Position numbers and translations under genes: made by a program
Source of the DNA: Chamaecyparis obtusa
Lineage: Eukaryota; Streptophyta; Pinopsida; Cupressales; Cupressaceae
Assembly (NCBI GenBank): GCA_027943335.1
Contig: BSBK01005648.1
Location: forward strand, 1,291,001 to 1,355,000
DNA length: 64,000 nucleotides
Direction of reading: 5' to 3'
Shown here: piece after piece, positions 35,617 to 47,586 of the stretch
Layout of the letters: each line of letters begins with the position of its first letter
Position numbering within the stretch: position 1 is the stretch's first letter
The notes under the pieces: model-generated
What the model was told of the DNA's origin: nothing
Seen by the model: only the letters and a program-made list of their open reading frames with translations
The model's database searches: none

Positions 35617-36633
35617 TGTTGGCAATTTGGCTGAAGTGAGTACATAGATGTTCTCATTATGGAAACATATGATCCACATTAAGAGCACATAGGTCAGAGA
35701 GCAAGTATGGTAGATCGCAATGCAAATTTGTCTAAGTGTGAGATAGTGTTTTCACAGTGTACCAGGATACAATTTTTCTTTGCGATGTTGATTGGAGAAA
35801 GTTCAATGCTTGCGCACTTTAACATAGATGCTATGAGGGCTACTAATGACCCATCTCAGAGTGCAAGTTAGTACGGAATGTACAGAATTAGTTATGGTAG
35901 TTTTACCGAAGACAGTGTTAAGCCGACAGGTCAGAATAAGAAGACAGAATTGGTAAAGAGTTAAGGGATTATTTTGTTTACCAAAATAATGACTTAACAA
36001 TATAAAGGGATGACATCCTAGATGTTTACCTTTAGATAAAGATATATGGAAGCCGACCATGTAAATTTATTAACCTTAATAACTTGTATATATGTAATTG
36101 TATTTGTAAGAATAAAAGTGAAGTGTAGTATGGTGATGATATGATATGATGCAAATGTAAGAGCAACGAAGAAGACATTGATGTAAGAAGTATAAGGTTA
36201 TGTACCTTAATCCATTTTTGTAATCAGTATACATTGTATATTACTTGTTTGGGCGGTGGGCTCATCTTGTAATCAGATTTTGTATCTACAACTTCTAATA
36301 GGGTTGAGGCTTCTAACAAGGCCTATAGTCCCTTAACCAGGACTGATACACTATACATATGTAATAGACTCCTAACAGGGTCAACATCCTTAACAAGATA
36401 CTTTTGATTAGTGGATCTTTTTGGGTACCATCCCCACCGGGGTTTTCCCTTGGCCAGGGTTTCCTTGAGAACATATCATGTGTTATGAGTTCTTTATTGT
36501 TATGCATATTGTTTAGTTTCTTATGTTATGCATGTATAAAGATAATCTGTTATATCCATAAGTGGGAAAAAGATAAAGTTTGTAGAATACTGATTCACCC
36601 CCCCCCCCCTCTCAGTATTCCCTATTTCTAACA
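35617..36633 (+). repeat. Element D 3' LTR
   Basis: It starts TGTTGGCAATTTGG and ends ATTTCTAACA. It differs from the 5' copy by scattered substitutions and a longer C run. It is followed at once by GTATG, the target duplication. Confidence 0.92.
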
Positions 36634-36638
36634 GTATG

Positions 36639-38440
36639 ATCATATAATAATGCATGAGATATTATATCAAAATTAAATTTCATCATTCCCCAAAGGTAGT
36701 AGAACTACATGCATAATGGAAGAATTCAACATAATAGTCATGAAAAAAAAAGTATTTTGGGACAACATTATGGCGACCAAAAAGAATAGGTAGCTACCAT
36801 TTTTCATCATCCCCTCTCAGACAACACAAAGGAACATTTACAACCAGTAGCACATGCATGACATAACATGTAACAATATATAGAATAAATAAGATTTTTT
36901 TTTATAAAAAAAAAAAGAGGAATATCATGAAAGATTGATTCATTTATCACCTTGTGCAAATGGAGCAACAAGGATCATCTAAATAAATCTATACAAAATA
37001 TACATCAAGTATTACATCATGGGGGAAGTCAATTACAACAAGAAAACACATAATCTTTACTACACAAGAGGAGCTAGTCGAGCATATCACCTACCACCCA
37101 TCCCCCCATCTTGGTCTATAGAGTTTAGGGAAGGTGGGAAACATGGAAGAGGAGAAACATCAAACACAGTAGATGGAACAATATTCAATTCCAAACAAGG
37201 ACCATGCTATGAAGATAGGTCACTTTGTTCATCACTAAGACTAAGATAATTGTTTTAAAAACATAGTTGGTAGTGTAGACACCTAAAAATTCATCTTGTT
37301 AATTAAAAATATTTTAGTTAATAAAAGTCCTGATGACACCATCATTATTTGATTAATTATTTATTTTATTTATTTATTTATTATTATTATCCCTTCCTAT
37401 CTTAATTAAATTCATTTAATTAAATAATCCTTTCCAAAAATATTTAAATCAAATTTAAATATTAATCCCTCCCTATTTATTAATTTATTTAATAAATAAA
37501 GTGCAATCCCCAAATCCTCCTTAAATCAATTAAATATTTATTTAAATCCCAAAAACCCTAGATATCTTCTAGACTCTTCTAAACTTATCCTCTCATTCCT
37601 AATCACTCCCTAACCCTACTTAAGGGGTGATTCCTAACCCTCTTAGGCTAATCCTCGCCCTTGACTCAAATTCAACACCCTCATTAATGAGCCTTACAAA
37701 TGCATTAATGAATTCTTACACCATCATTAATAGATCTTAAAGCCTCTTAATGAAGACCTATCTCCCTTCTTCCACCCTTCTCCCCTAGCACACTTCCCTA
37801 TTGTTTCTCACACATGTGTGAGAAACCCTTAATCTTTATCCCTTTGACCTTAGTTCCTAATCCTTGGTCCTAAACCCTGATCACCCTTCCTAACCCAAGC
37901 CTCTTCTCAAAATCTATAAGTAGTCCTCCTTCCAAGAGAAAATTATCAATTCACTCTTCATTTTCATAGCATTTTTATAATGTTAAATTTCATCTAGATT
38001 ACCATAATATATCTTAAGATTGTTAGATTTACTTCATGTTTTCATGGTTCTAACTCATCCTAGCTTATTTTAATGGATTAAATTAGTTCATTTCAATAAT
38101 TAAATATTATTTTAATCCCATATCACATCCATCTTTCAATTAAAATGAATCTTGCATTGCATTCTTAAGCCTAGAATCTGCATCTCATCACTTGCACCCT
38201 TGGAACCCTAGGGAAGAATAGGTTCTCTATACCTGGTTTGTGGTACTTTTGGGGTCTCCATGGCTTGAAAAGGATCCTAATCTTCCCTAATCTGCACTTG
38301 GGATAGGCTCATTTTTCTTGGAGATCACACCCACATCCCTCTTAAACAATAAAATCAAATGGTGCCTGGGTGCTCCCATTTAGCTCAATCTGAGGTGGCT
38401 TGTGAATAGTTTTTCTATATGTCGATGTATGCTTTGTTCT
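36639..38440 (-). other. Element C interior without recognised genes
   Basis: 1.8 kb with no supportable protein. A/T runs lie near 36895-36915, and ATTT repeats near 37360-37385. The segment 37274-38363 starts TGTAGACACC, ends AAAATCA before TGGTGCCTGGGTGC, and could be a separate solo LTR, but it has no second copy and no target duplication. The short plus-strand ORF at 37019 has no features I recognise. Confidence 0.4.
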
Positions 38441-39179
38441 GACTAATGTTTGAATGTTTCAATGTGCTCCTGAAAGGTTAGGTTAACATCATCCATAGGT
38501 AGATCATGATTAACATTAATAAGATCATACATGTCATCAAAATAACTAGCATAAATATCATCGTTAGTTGCATTAGGAAAATCCAAAGCATCATCATCAA
38601 TAGTATCTTCTTTATCTAAATTAATTGCAATAGAATCCAAGATAAAAATTTCATTATCATGTTTGTTCTATTTTGTATTTTTTAATTAACTTCCTCCTTT
38701 GGTTCAAGCATAGGAAGGTCAAATGTAATCAAATAATCAATAGGTTTTTTGGGTGAAGAAAGTTTTTTGGAAGCATGTTGATGGGCTCTAGCATGATGTT
38801 TATGGAAATGGTCATGAGCACAATGGTTACACTTGGTTTTTTTATAAATTTGGTTTGGTTCAGGATAAACAACATCAGGCCCTTTTCTTCCTTAGGAAGA
38901 ATGGTAGGAACCAAACTAGGTTGGAAGATAGCATTGGAAAATCATTTATAAGATATAGGAGGCATAATTTAAGAATATATAGGAGGTGTAGCTGGTGTAG
39001 GGAGAAGTCTAGGTCCAAGGAAAGGAGATGGAACATCCTTAGGTTTTCCAAGCTCAAAAATCATTTGGATTTTATAGTTTTGATATTATTGAAAGAGATC
39101 ATCTCTATGGGGTTGATTTGGTTGAGGCATAAAAGGCCAAAATAAAACAAGGTCAATAAAATCTCAAGGAACTGAAGGT
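38441..39179 (-). pseudogene. Element C polyprotein remnant after protease
   Basis: Minus-strand frames between 38441 and 39179 give short acidic and Pro-rich pieces (DDDALDFPNATNDD, EEKGLMLF) and a His/Cys-rich patch near 38850-38760 that contains a C-x-x-C pair followed by several His. This could be a displaced zinc motif similar to the one at the C-terminus of element F's protein. Frameshifts prevent a clean reading. No RT follows. Confidence 0.35.
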
Positions 39180-39600
39180 TGACCAAGACTATGGTTAACA
39201 TCTATGATTTCTCTATTATGGGGAAATTTCAAATACTTATGGATAGGAGAGGATACAGCTTTCATGGAATTTATCTAATGAAGACCAAATTTGACTTGAA
39301 ACTGATCAAAAGTTCAGATGAAAAAAAAGGTGGCACTTAACATTTTACCACCAGCTTAAATAAGAAATTAAATAAATCCATGGGTATGATAAAGGAAACC
39401 ATTGAAAGTTTGGATCATAACATCAATTTATCATATAAATCACATTACAAATATCTATTGTAAATATGTTCTTTAGTTATCACATTCACCATGTGAGTAG
39501 GATCGATAAGGACACCACAAGAATAGAGACCATTAACCTTTGAAATAATATAAAGAGGATCAGTAAGTGCTTTAATCATCTCACTAGGATCAAATATAAT
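39180..39600 (-). pseudogene. Element C protease remnant
   Basis: The minus strand gives GVLIDPTHMVNVITK near 39520-39480, a decayed aspartic-protease site (LIDxGxxxNV expected), and MKAVSSPIHKYLKFPHN near 39265-39210, equivalent to the WxHEMxAIPSTxHxxxKF block of elements A and F. At least one frameshift and several stops lie between the two motifs. Confidence 0.6.
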
Positions 39601-39779
39601 GCAAAGCTCAAGTTTAGGTTTGGTTTTTGGTTCAGTTAGGGAATGATCAATGAGTTTGAGAACATTATTGTCTTTAGCACACTTATCATCGTAGTTAACA
39701 ACATGAGTGGAAGAAGGAAAATATTGGATAAACTCAATGATATTGGTTGAATGAGATGGAAAAGGGTTAGTATAGATTT

Positions 39780-41432
39780 TTAGGTTTTGGTTGGGAGGTT
39801 ATATGGATTTTTTTCTTGATAATTAATACCCTCAAAATATGCACCATTAGAATCAATGAGATCTTGAATAACATATTTCAAATGGAAACACTTTTTGGTA
39901 TGATGATTGGGTTGACGATAGTATTGAAAAAAATATTTGTTATCAAAATATTTGGGAAAAGGTTTGGATGTGTCAATTGGTTTAAAAAGAGGAAGATTTA
40001 AGACTTTAGGATTAATCACATTCAACATCACATCATGCAAAGATTCAGAAATTTGAGTAAAATTACAAGAAGGTCTAAAAACATATGACAAAGGAGCCAC
40101 ACCTTTGGATGTTGTTGCCACATTCTCACCAACATTATTGGATTAATTTTTGATATTAATGAAGTTATTTGGTTTATGAAACTTGTTAAAGTTATGGGAT
40201 GAGACATCACTCTTATCAACTAAAGCATTTGAGTGGTGCTCTTAAATTAACTCGCTTGAATTTGATAATTATGAAGCATTGCACATAATTAAGTAAAAGA
40301 GGAAATTTTAGAAAGAATAATATTATCTCTAATGTCTTTTTTGTAAATTAGAAATAAAAATATATTTTACATCAATATCAAGCACATGATATGAAATATC
40401 AACATGAAAATTCTTAAATATACCAATGAAATCAGTCACTTTTTCTTTAATTCCTTATTTAAAATGCATTAAATCAATTAAAGAAATCTTAGGACCAATA
40501 TTTTTTTGAAATAATTGGATGAAATCATTAGAAATATTTTAAAATGAGTCAATGGAATAAGGAGGAAAAGAATAATACCATTCCAATGCCTTATCTTGAA
40601 AGGTTATAGTAAATAATTCAACCATGAACCTATGATCATGAGAGAAATCACTACACAGTGTTTGAAAGGTTTTGACATGGGTCAAAGGATCACCTTTACC
40701 ATTATAAGTCTCAAGATGAGGAATCTCCATGTATTGTGGAATAATGTCATAGATGATATCTAAGGATAAGGGACTAGAAATTTCATAAGTAGGAATGTTA
40801 GACTTGGATTGGGTCATGGAAGTAATTTTTTGTTGCAAGGAAGACACAGTTTGAGCCAAATTACTAATAGTAGAATTAGTAGGAAGAATGGTACGAGATA
40901 TATTTGAAGTGTTTGGATCATTATGGGAAATTAAAGGAATGGTAGAGTATGAAAAAGGAACATTTTTGTAAGTTGACATTGATAAAGGTAAAGAAACACA
41001 TGGTACACTTGAAGGAATAGTGGAGACAATAGGATTAGGAATGCTAATATTTGTAGGATTAAATTTTTGAATGTAAGTTGTTATAGGTGGATCATAAGTG
41101 GACACACTAGGAATGGAGGTAGAAATAGGCATGAAGGTCTCAATAGTAGTGGTAGGTGGAATGAAACCTAGACCTTGAGCACAATCTCTAATATGTTTGA
41201 CATTTTTATCAATGAGGTGAGAGATTCTACATAAGATATTAATGTCATGTTCATCATTATGAATTAACTTCCTCAAACCCTCTACAATGGAAATGACCTT
41301 GAGATTATATTGTTATTTTCCTGACCATTGTTTAATTTTTTCAAAGTCATTGGAAATTTTTTGGACTTTTACAGGAGGTTCTCTTAAGGCCTCATCTTCC
41401 TCTTGAGAAGAATGGGAAGATTTTTTCTAAAT
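39780..41432 (-). pseudogene. Element C gag
   Basis: Frame 41276-40539: a helical start, a long Ser/Thr/Pro/Ile-rich linker (about residues 45-160), then capsid sequence PHLETYNGKGDPLTHVKTF and FTITFQDKALEWYYSFPP, typical of Tat-lineage gag. After breaks (40538-40250), frame 40121-39780 has a zinc motif in which the first Cys is Phe or Tyr (FFQYYRQPNHHTKKC), then FHLKYVIQDLIDS, matching element A's gag end. The upstream part reaches the E insertion at 41438. It would form particles, but this copy is clearly broken. Confidence 0.8.
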
Positions 41433-41437
41433 GATAG

Positions 41438-41919
41438 TGATGCAGGGGCATCTTGGGTTCTTGGAAATATTGTATCACCAAAAAAAAGTTAATGTTGTTA
41501 GTTGTGCTCGATAGTTGCTTTTGGGATCTCTGTGATGTATTCATGTTTTCACCTATGGGAATCGGTGGCTTCTCAGTTCCTTCATTCACTGAGTTGGCTT
41601 GGTTGGTTCACTAAGTTAATTTCCTATTGCTTGATAATCTTCCTCACCAAGTGGTTTAGTTTGGATTTTTGTTAAGGCTAACTTATGAATTTAATTTTGG
41701 TCATGGATTTAATGGTTACATCAACAATTGGGAAGCGTGTGGACCTAGATCTAGTCATTGGCCTTACATCCTGACATGTATGAGGTTATTGTTGAATAAT
41801 ATATAAAGTCTCTATATTCTCTCTCCATGCTTGTGTTGTAGCTTTTGTGTATTGATTCTACAAGGAGGTTGGTGATTTGGGTGTGCCTTTGGCCCCTCGT
41901 CATGTCCTACCTTGCTTCA
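41438..41919 (+). repeat. Element E 5' LTR
   Basis: It starts TGATGCAGGGGCATC and ends TTGCTTCA just before the primer site. Relative to the 3' LTR it lacks about 190 bases after GTCATT. A TATATAAA box is at 41810-41817, followed by a CT-rich stretch where transcription could start. Confidence 0.9.
41810..41817 (+). promoter_or_regulatory. Element E LTR TATA box
   Basis: TATATAAA within AATATATAAAGTC. The other LTR copy reads TATATGAA here, so that box is damaged. Confidence 0.55.
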
Positions 41920-41921
41920 GG

Positions 41922-41937
41922 TGGTATCAAAGCGAGG
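41922..41937 (+). other. Element E primer binding site, initiator tRNA-Met type
   Basis: TGGTATCAAAGCGAGG matches the complement of initiator tRNA-Met (TGGTATCAGAGCCAGG) at 14 of 16 bases, two bases after the LTR. Confidence 0.8.
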
Positions 41938-42055
41938 TTAGATCTGGATCTAAATTTGTGAATTTAGGTCGAGGGTTCCTTCCTATAAACCCTAGTTGAT
42001 ATTTTATATGGGGTGGAAAATTGTGATCTAAACTACAATTGCAAAGGGTTTCAAG

Positions 42056-43045
42056 ATGGTTCATGGGAGGTGAGATGCAAATCCAAGATTAGCAGATATG
42101 CTTAGACAAATTGATGAAAGGTTAGAAGTTGTTGAGACAACCTAGCGTTTAGGAAGACATCTTGAGGATGTTAGTGATGAAGAAGTCAAAGATGAACAAG
42201 GTGAAGCAGAACCTGTACCTGTGATGGATTAAGGTGAAGAAATATTTTTTAAGGAATTGACAAATTTGAAGTCTACACCACATTTCAATCCTCCTGAATA
42301 CAGTGGAAGGTTGGATTCAGATGAGTTGATGGATTGGATAACTAAGATGGAGAAATATTTTGAATATGAAAATGTTCCTGAGGAAAGGAAGGTGAAAATT
42401 GCATGACCAAAGTTGAAAATTCATGCATCCTTATGGTGGGAGCATCTACAATTGGATAGAAAAAGGAAAATAAAAGACAAAATCAAGGTATGGAATAAGA
42501 TGGTGAATAAATTGAAAGGCAAGTTCTTACCCTATGATTATCAAATTAACCTAGTTCAATGAATGCAAAGTTTGAGGTAGAAAGATAGCTTGGTAAAAGA
42601 CTATAATGAGGAATTCTATAGACTGGACATTAGATCTAGACATGTTGAGGATGAAGTGGAAAGAATTGCTAGATACCTAAATGGGTTAAGAGTTTCTATC
42701 CAAGAGGAAATCAGCTTGGTCAAGCTAGAAAGTATTGAAGAAGCTTATCAGTTTGCCCTGAAAGCTAAGGAGAAATTGAAAAAAAGACATGAGAAAAGAC
42801 AAAGAGGAAGAGATGGTAGATTCTTGAGAGGAAGAGGTAGATCTTATGGTGAAAAAAATAGATCTGATCAAGAAAAAACAAATCTGGATAAAGGAAAGAC
42901 CAAGTGGAAAGCTGAAAGTTCTTCTAGAGGAAGAAGTAGTAACTATTGAGGTGGCTATAGAAGAGGTGGATTCCAAGGAACTTGTTACAATTGTGGAGAA
43001 GAATGACATAGGTCATTTGAGTGTACACATGAAACTAAGAAGGTC
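42056..43045 (+). pseudogene. Element E gag
   Basis: ATG 42056 opens a frame that runs through to the protease. Capsid landmarks are HFNPPEYSGRLDSDELMDW, YFEYENVPEERKVKIA, LWWEHL, KGKFLPYDY and LVKDYNEEFYRL. A basic Arg/Gly tail (GRDGRFLRGRGRSYGEKNR) and one CCHC knuckle (CYNCGEE-HRSFEC, its Gly codon replaced by a TGA) follow. Stops include TGA 42071, TAG near 42143, TAA near 42230, TGA near 42404, TGA near 42560, TAG near 42578 and TGA 42947. Many fit Arg or Gln codons. Confidence 0.85.
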
Positions 43046-43650
43046 AGTAATAGTAGAAATTCTTTGGTGCAAGAAGACTCACCGAATGAACCAGAGAAGG
43101 AAAAGAACTTGATGGTCAAAAGAGCACTATGGAGTGAAAGTAATAAGGAAGATCCAGTAAGGAAAATTTTGTTCAAGAACAGATGCAGAGTTAGTGATGA
43201 AGTGTGGAAGGTAATCATTGACAATGGAAGCTCAGAGAGTTTGACATCTGAGGAAATGGTTGCAAATTTGTAGTTGGAAAGGTTGAAACACCCTAAGCCT
43301 TATCAAATTTCATGGATCAAGAATGAGCATACACTATTGGTAAGTGAACAATGTTATGTGAATTTGAAAACTGGCAAATACTATGATAAGGTGTTATGTG
43401 ATATCATGCCTATAGATTGTTGTCATATTTTGTTGGGTATACCTTGGCAATATGATAGACATGCTATATATGATGGAAGATTGCATAAATATACCATTTG
43501 GGCTGATGGGAGAAGACAAATTTTGTTACCTTTGATTGAAGAATATGTTGGTAATATTTGTAGATCTGTGAAAGTTTGCTTAATGTAAGGAAGCAATTTT
43601 GTTAAGGATTTAAAGAATAATGATGTATGTTTTGTTGTGATTCCCAACAA
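43046..43650 (+). pseudogene. Element E protease
   Basis: It follows gag in the same frame. WKVIIDNGSSESLTSEEM holds the active-site Asp (D-N-G-S in place of D-S/T-G). KHPKPYQISWIKNEH, DVLPIDCCHILLG-like residues and IPWQYDRHAIYDGR follow, the usual chromovirus protease end. A TAG at 43271 and a TAA near 43588 interrupt. The same block in element G reads D-S-G-S. Confidence 0.85.
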
Positions 43651-45000
43651 ATTGAGTGAGAAAATAGTGGATATAAAGAGATTGATAAGATACTCACCGA
43701 GTACAAAAAGATCATTTTTGATAATGTACCTGGTGGTTTACCACCGAAGAGAGGTATTGATCATTGTATAGATCTGATTCTTGGATCTAGTTTAATGAAT
43801 AAGGCACCACATCAGTTAACACCTATCAAGAATCAGGAACTTCACCAAAAATCCTAGAATTGTTGTAGAAAGTTTGATCAGAGAAATTTTGAGTCCATGT
43901 GCAATACCATCTATATTGGCACCTAAGAAGAATGGAGAATAGTGAATGTGTACTGATTGTAGAGAAATCAACAAGATAATAGTGAAATGTAGGTTTCCTA
44001 TGCTGAGAATGGATGACATAATGGATAGTTTAAGTGGAGAAAAGTATTTTACCAACATTGATTTGAAAAGAAGATATCATCGGATCAGAATCAGAGAAGG
44101 TGATGAATGGAAAACTACTTTCAAGACAAGATACGGTTTGTATGAGTGGTTGGTTATGCATTTTGGTTTAACTAATGCACCGAGTACTTTTATGAGATTG
44201 ATGAATGATTTTTTGAATAAATTCTTCAGTAAATTTGTGATTGTATACATAGATGACATTATGATATTTAGTAAGACCAAAGAAAAACATTTGTTGCACA
44301 TTAAACAGGTATTGCAGAGATTCAAAGAAGAAAAGTTATTGATTAATTTGAAAAAGTGTTCCTTCATGAAAGAAGAGATTGTGTATTTGGGATTTGTGAT
44401 TTCAGATGATGGTTTGAAGATGGATCCTAAGAAGGTTGAACCTATTTTGAATTGGCCTACACCTAAAAATTCTAGTGAGGTAAGATCATTTCATGGTTTA
44501 GGACATTTTTTACCGAAAGTTCATCAAAGATTTCAGTTTGATTTGTAATGTTGTGACTGAGACTACGAGAGGAGATAAAAGAGAATTCAAGAGGACACAT
44601 GGAGCCAATAAAAGTTTTGAGACTTTAAAGAAGAATTTTGTTGAATTGCATGTGTTGGCTTTACCTGATTTCAATAAGGTATTTCAAGTTGAATGTGATG
44701 CAAGTGGTAGTGCAATAGGAGCTATTTTGAGTCAAGAAGGTAAACCTGTTGCTTTCTTTAGTGAGAAATTGAATGATGCAAAAAGAAAATATTATGTGTA
44801 TGATCAAGAGTTCTATGCTATTTTTCAAGCCCTAAAGAAATGGAGACATTATTTGATACCGAGTGAATTTGTGTTGTATAATGATCGTAAGGTTTTACAG
44901 TATTTGGGTAATCAAAATAAGTTGAATTAGAGACATATGAAATGGATTGAATATTTGTAAAGTTATACATTTATGATAAAACATAAGAGTGAAGTCACTA
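43651..45000 (+). pseudogene. Element E reverse transcriptase and RNase H
   Basis: After a frameshifted stretch (43650-43945), [52 protein letters not shown] and an intact YIDD box ([11 protein letters not shown]) are visible in 43946-44548. The tether segment RSFHGLGHF is followed by a frame change near 44500. RNase H (44538-44930) has VECDASGSAIGAIL, FFSEKLNDAKRKYYVYDQEFYAI and VLYNDRKVLQYL, where the usual TDH/IDH is NDR. Stops at 44928 and just after follow. Confidence 0.88.
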
Positions 45001-46274
45001 ACTGAGTTGCCAATGCATTGAGTAGAAGAATATCTTTGATGACTAAAATGAGAATTGAAGTTCTTAGTTTTGATGACATGAATGATTTGTATGAAAATGA
45101 CCCTGATTTTTCTTATCTGTGGAAAAAGTGTAGAGCACCTATTCAAGATCAACCAAGTACTAAGTCGGAAGAATATTTCATTCAAGAAGGTATTTTGTTT
45201 AAAGGTATTCAGTTGTGTATACCGAGATCATCAATGAGAACTAATTTGATAAAGGAGAAACATAGTAGTGGTTTGGCTGGACATTTTGGCATTAACAAAA
45301 CATTGAATTTTCTTAAGGAGAAATACTTCACACCATAGTTGTATAAGGATGTTCAAAAATTTGTGAGAAGTTATGGATTTTCTCAAGTTGCAAAGGGAGT
45401 AAGTCAAAATACTAGATTGTATACACCAATTTTTGTTCTTGAGAAACCTTGGATTGATATCAGTATGGATTTTGTTCTTGGCTTACTGAGGACAGTAAGA
45501 GGTAATGATTCTATATATTTTTTTGTGGATAGATTTTCTAAGATGGCACATTTCATACCCTGTAGAAAAACACCAGACGTAGTGCATATAGAAGATCTTT
45601 TCTTTAAGGAAATTGTCAAATTGCATGAATTACCAAAGAGTATCATCTCTAACCGAGACAGTAAGTATGTTGGATATTTTTGGAAGACTCTTTGGAAAAA
45701 TTTGGGTACCAAGTTGAGCTATAGTTATACATTTCACCCACAAACTGATGGACAGACAAAGGTTGTAAATAGAAGTTTGGGTAATCTTCTGAGATGTTTA
45801 GTTAGAGAAAAATTGAGTAATTGGGATTCTATGTTGGCACAAGCAGTGTTTGCATACAATAATTTAGTAAATAGGAGTATAGGAAAAACACCTTTTGAGA
45901 TTTTTACTGGCATACAACTGAGAGGTGTATCAGATTTGAAGAATATTGCTGGTGAAGAAATGAGAAGTGTTTAAGGAGAAGAATTTATTGAGTTCATGAA
46001 GACGTTGCATGAGGAAGTAAAATATAAGTTGGAACATAGTAATCATAAATACATGGACAAAGCAAATAGATCAAGAAGACATAAAAATTTTGTAGTTGGG
46101 GATGAAGTAATGGTTCATTTGAAGAAAGGCATATTTCCTGTTGGAACCTATGGAAAATTGAAAATGAAGAAATTTGGTCCATGCAAGATACTGAGGAAGT
46201 TTGACAATGGAAATGCTTATGAGATTGAGTTACCTGATGACATGTATATATCACCTATATTCAACATTACATAA
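45001..46274 (+). pseudogene. Element E integrase
   Basis: Frame 45018 onward. The zinc site keeps its His pair (EKHSSGLAGH), but the Cys pair is Tyr and Ser (RSYGFSQVA, where element G has SCGICQ). The core has SMDFVLGL with the first Asp, [15 protein letters not shown] and ISNRDSKYVGYFW with the second Asp. The catalytic Glu is Lys: DGQTKVVNRSLG for DGQTEVVNRSLG. The C-terminal part is [26 protein letters not shown] at 45337 and a TAA at 45972 break the frame. The Glu-to-Lys and one Cys-to-Tyr change fit G-to-A. Confidence 0.9.
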
Positions 46275-46500
46275 TTGTATGAGTATCATGAATCTGATGA
46301 AGAAATAATAGTACCGAATAACTATCCTAATAAGTGGACAAAAGAAGTTGAGAAAATTTTAGAACAAAGATTTAGTAGAAGCACAAGAGGAAAAGAGTAC
46401 ATGGAATATCTGGTAAAGTAGAATAACAGACCAATTGAAGACAGTTAATGGATTACACAATCTGAGTTGGATTCATATTGGGTTGTACTTGTTGCATGAT
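46275..46500 (+). pseudogene. Element E chromodomain
   Basis: In frame after integrase: LYEYHESDEE, then EVEKILEQRFSRSTRGKEYM, EYLVK, NNRPIEDS and WITQSELD. This is a chromodomain, which directs chromoviruses to heterochromatin. A TAG stands where the second aromatic-cage Trp (VKW) is expected, and a TAA lies before WITQ. Element G has the intact equivalent (EYLVKWKNKPIEESSW). Confidence 0.85.
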
Positions 46501-46533
46501 TTAGAGAATAATCTCAAAACAACCCCAGGTGTC

Positions 46534-47209
46534 TGATGTAGGAGAATCTTGGGTTCTCGGCAATCCTATATCACCAAAAAAAAATTAGAGTTGTTACTTG
46601 TTCTCTCTAGCTTCTTTTGGCCTCTCGGTGATGTATTCATTTTTTCACAAATAGAGCTCAGTGGCTTCTCGATTCCTTCATTCACCAATTTGGCTTGGTT
46701 AGTTCACCAATTTAATTTCCTCTTGCTCGGTAATATTTCTCATCGAGTGGTTTAGTTTGGATTTCTTTTGAGGCTAACTTATGCATTTAATTTTGGTTGC
46801 AGATTTAATGGTTACATCAATCATTGGGAAGCATGTGGACCTAGATCTAGTCATTTTCTTCTCCAACAATGGATCTGAAAGCCGGCTTGTTTTGGTAGCC
46901 TCTTGTATAAATAAAGAAGTATGTTGTAGTTGTAGGTATGAGTTAGAACAATTTTTAGAGATATAAGATAGGATTAGAAAGTTGAATCCTCACATGTATG
47001 AGCACTATTTTAATCAAATTTTGATTGTATATGGTCGTAACTAGGAAGGCCTTACAGCCCAACATGTATGAGGTTATTTCTAAATAATATATGAATTATT
47101 TGTATTCTCTCTCTCACTACTTGTGTTGTAGCTTCTTTGTATTGATTCTGCAAGGAGGTTAGTGATTTGGGTGTGCCTTTGGCCCCTCATCATGTCCTGC
47201 CTTGTGTTA
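46534..47209 (+). repeat. Element E 3' LTR
   Basis: It starts TGATGTAGGAGAATC and ends CTTGTGTTA, followed by GATAG. Bases about 46856-47047 have no counterpart in the 5' copy. The tract before it (AACCCCAGGTGTC) is not a strong polypurine run; element G has the similar AACCCTAGGTGTC at the same place. Confidence 0.9.
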
Positions 47210-47214
47210 GATAG

Positions 47215-47577
47215 GATTAATGTCATTAGTGTGCATGTTGGTCTCATCAAGATTCATAGGAAACATATAAGGCTCGGGATCAAAGGAACCCGTAAGTTTA
47301 TGGACTCTCCTAACCATAATGCTATAAGTAGGACTCAAAGTGATAACACTCATGCACAAGATAAAGAAAAATAGATCTAAATGAAAACTTAATATTTGAA
47401 AGAGATATGAAATTCAACTTAACCAAAGTATTAATTTTGTTTAATGAAAATCATATCTAATATAAAGTATGCATAGAATAGTGATATAAATTCATACAAT
47501 GTAGAAAAGATGTGATTAATGTATTGAATACAATGTAGATCTAAATACCAAATCATAATTGGAAATTTTATGATTTA
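47215..47577 (-). other. Element C 5' leader
   Basis: This 363-base non-coding stretch lies between C's primer site and the place where E inserted. No protein is recognised. Confidence 0.6.
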
Positions 47578-47586
47578 GGTTCACCA
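47578..47586 (-). other. Element C primer binding site
   Basis: Minus strand TGGTGAACC follows the LTR end CATGTACA after four bases. Element F has the same nine bases at its primer site. The tRNA is not identified with confidence. Confidence 0.65.

Larger units (their letters stand above)
29477..36633 (+). mobile_element. Element D: copia-like (Sirevirus-like) element with gag and a large second ORF, no pol
   Basis: Two LTRs of 1008 and 1017 bases, an initiator-tRNA-Met primer site, a CAAAGGGGGAGA polypurine tract and a perfect 5-base target duplication GTATG (29472-29476 and 36634-36638) define it exactly. The interior encodes a coiled-coil/zinc-knuckle gag-like protein and a second protein of about 1000 residues. 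I see no protease, integrase, RT or RNase H. It must have moved using enzymes of a related element. LTR copies are very similar, so it is one of the younger layers. It inserted into element C. Confidence 0.92.
41438..47209 (+). mobile_element. Element E: chromovirus (Ty3 with chromodomain)
   Basis: TG...CA LTR ends, primer site, gag, protease, RT, RNase H, integrase and a C-terminal chromodomain are in order. The target duplication GATAG is exact (41433-41437 and 47210-47214). The 5' LTR is 482 bases and the 3' LTR 676, the difference being one internal deletion. The LTRs differ at very roughly one base in six, so E is older than D and F. It inserted into element C upstream of gag. All ORFs contain stops, and the integrase has lost catalytic and zinc residues. 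Confidence 0.93.

Noticed and set aside
37274..38363. Separate solo LTR inside element C
   Set aside because: Starts TGTAGACACC and has a primer-like sequence after its end, but there is no second copy and no matching flank; noted only within the interior entry.
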